From contig OY282386.1 of the NCBI GenBank assembly GCA_958295945.1, forward strand, positions 2,842,204 through 2,906,203: a DNA stretch of 64,000 nucleotides, in the 5' to 3' direction. Origin of the DNA: Candidatus Poribacteria bacterium (GTDB lineage: Bacteria > Poribacteria > WGA-4E > WGA-3G). Position numbers and translations under genes: made by a program. A model generated the notes under the pieces. That model was not told the DNA's origin and made no database searches. It was given only the letters and a program-made list of their open reading frames with translations. Below are positions 63,573-64,000 of this stretch, in pieces. Each line of letters starts with the position of its first letter. The stretch's first letter is position 1.

Positions 63573-63995
63573 TTATTGATTAAGGTATGGTTTCATATCC
63601 CACAGCAGGATAGAACCATCCCCAAAACAACCAACTAAAAGCGTTTTATCATGTGAAAAGCTGAGACATTTTGGACTATCTTGTGTCGTAAATTTAGCAA
63701 TCGGTTCTTTTCCCATTGTTATATCCCAAACGCAAAGATTGTCATTGCAATCCCATGTATCTGGACTGCACGCAAGATATTTGCCACATGAAGATACAGT
63801 GAGTGATTCTATATGTTTAGCATCCCACCATTCTGGCTTTGGAATAGACAGGACTTCTTCATCTTTCAGGAAATCCCATAATTCTATAGTATCGTTATTC
63901 CAATCACACCAGATTTGGTTGGACTCCGATGAAAACGCTTGATAGTTGATGCTGTCATCATACGTATACCTATCCAAAAGTTTACGTTCAGACAC
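63573..63995 (-). CDS. WD40-like protein, C-terminal part at the window edge
   Basis: At least 140 residues with degenerate WD40 blades (IELWDFLKDEEVLS, LTVSSCGKYLACSPD, NLCVWDITMGKEP, LSFSHDKTLLVGCFGDGSILLWD). The GTG at 63995 is the first possible start in view, but the frame stays open to the end of the window, so the gene most likely continues beyond it. Blades are more diverged than in the two genes to its left, and no signal peptide can be judged. Confidence 0.65.
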   Translation of the reverse strand: MSERKLLDRYTYDDSINYQAFSSESNQIWCDWNNDTIELWDFLKDEEVLSIPKPEWWDAKHIESLTVSSCGKYLACSPDTWDCNDNLCVWDITMGKEPIAKFTTQDSPKCLSFSHDKTLLVGCFGDGSILLWDMKPYLNQ

Positions 63996-64000
63996 ATCAT

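Overview
The window is a moderately AT-rich bacterial chromosome segment, roughly 40% GC by eye. It has many secreted WD40, LamG, VCBS/UnbV and TPR proteins, several Gfo/Idh, sugar-isomerase and phytanoyl-dioxygenase type enzymes, and dozens of short palindromic intergenic repeats. This combination resembles Candidatus Poribacteria and related uncultured lineages. That placement is inferred from gene content only, since there is no rRNA or other phylogenetic marker here. No rRNA, tRNA or CRISPR array was seen.

Layout. 1-1457: repeat-rich intergenic DNA with a 49-bp tandem array and copy A of a promoter-bearing ~0.55 kb element. 1458-10648 (+): a TPR/propeller protein, FdhD, a small membrane protein, a dehydrogenase/oxidoreductase/sugar-isomerase/methyltransferase run, and a frameshifted WD40 protein. 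10653-13759 (-): an exported redox operon with two lipoprotein peroxiredoxins, each interrupted by an in-frame UGA at the catalytic cysteine, then a Tat-exported DUF362 protein and a small lipoprotein. 14471-18324 (-): two LamG proteins and an orphan phage terminase. 18981-25617 (+): TatA, a CMD-fold protein, TPR, an IS200/IS605-like remnant, an UnbV/VCBS protein and three more LamG proteins, closed by a strong terminator. 25965-49699 (+): a long mainly metabolic and regulatory run (cupin, methyltransferases, TrxB, Rpn nuclease, sugar kinase, MoaC, transglutaminase fusion, MoxR, glycosyltransferase, DNA methyltransferase plus Crp-like regulator, M28 peptidase, HtrA, cyclase/ATPase/TPR regulator, large membrane protein). 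It converges on a UPF0182 protein (49768-53052, -). 53.2-54.0 kb: copy B of the promoter-bearing element, inverted. 54-64 kb: NhaC antiporter, amidohydrolase, phytanoyl dioxygenase, a D-threonine-aldolase-like enzyme and three WD40 genes.

The most striking system is the 10.65-13.76 kb operon. Two paralogous lipoproteins encode a U-x-x-C peroxiredoxin active site with UGA in place of the first Cys codon. Each UGA is followed at the same distance by a 7-bp hairpin with a G-first triloop, as expected of bacterial SECIS elements. With the Tat-signal DUF362 protein and a Cys-pair lipoprotein this looks like an envelope selenoprotein redox module. The second notable structure is the pair of inverted ~0.55 kb elements at 0.6 and 53.7 kb, which share a consensus sigma70 promoter, a 141/143-aa reading frame and a conserved TGTACAG hairpin.
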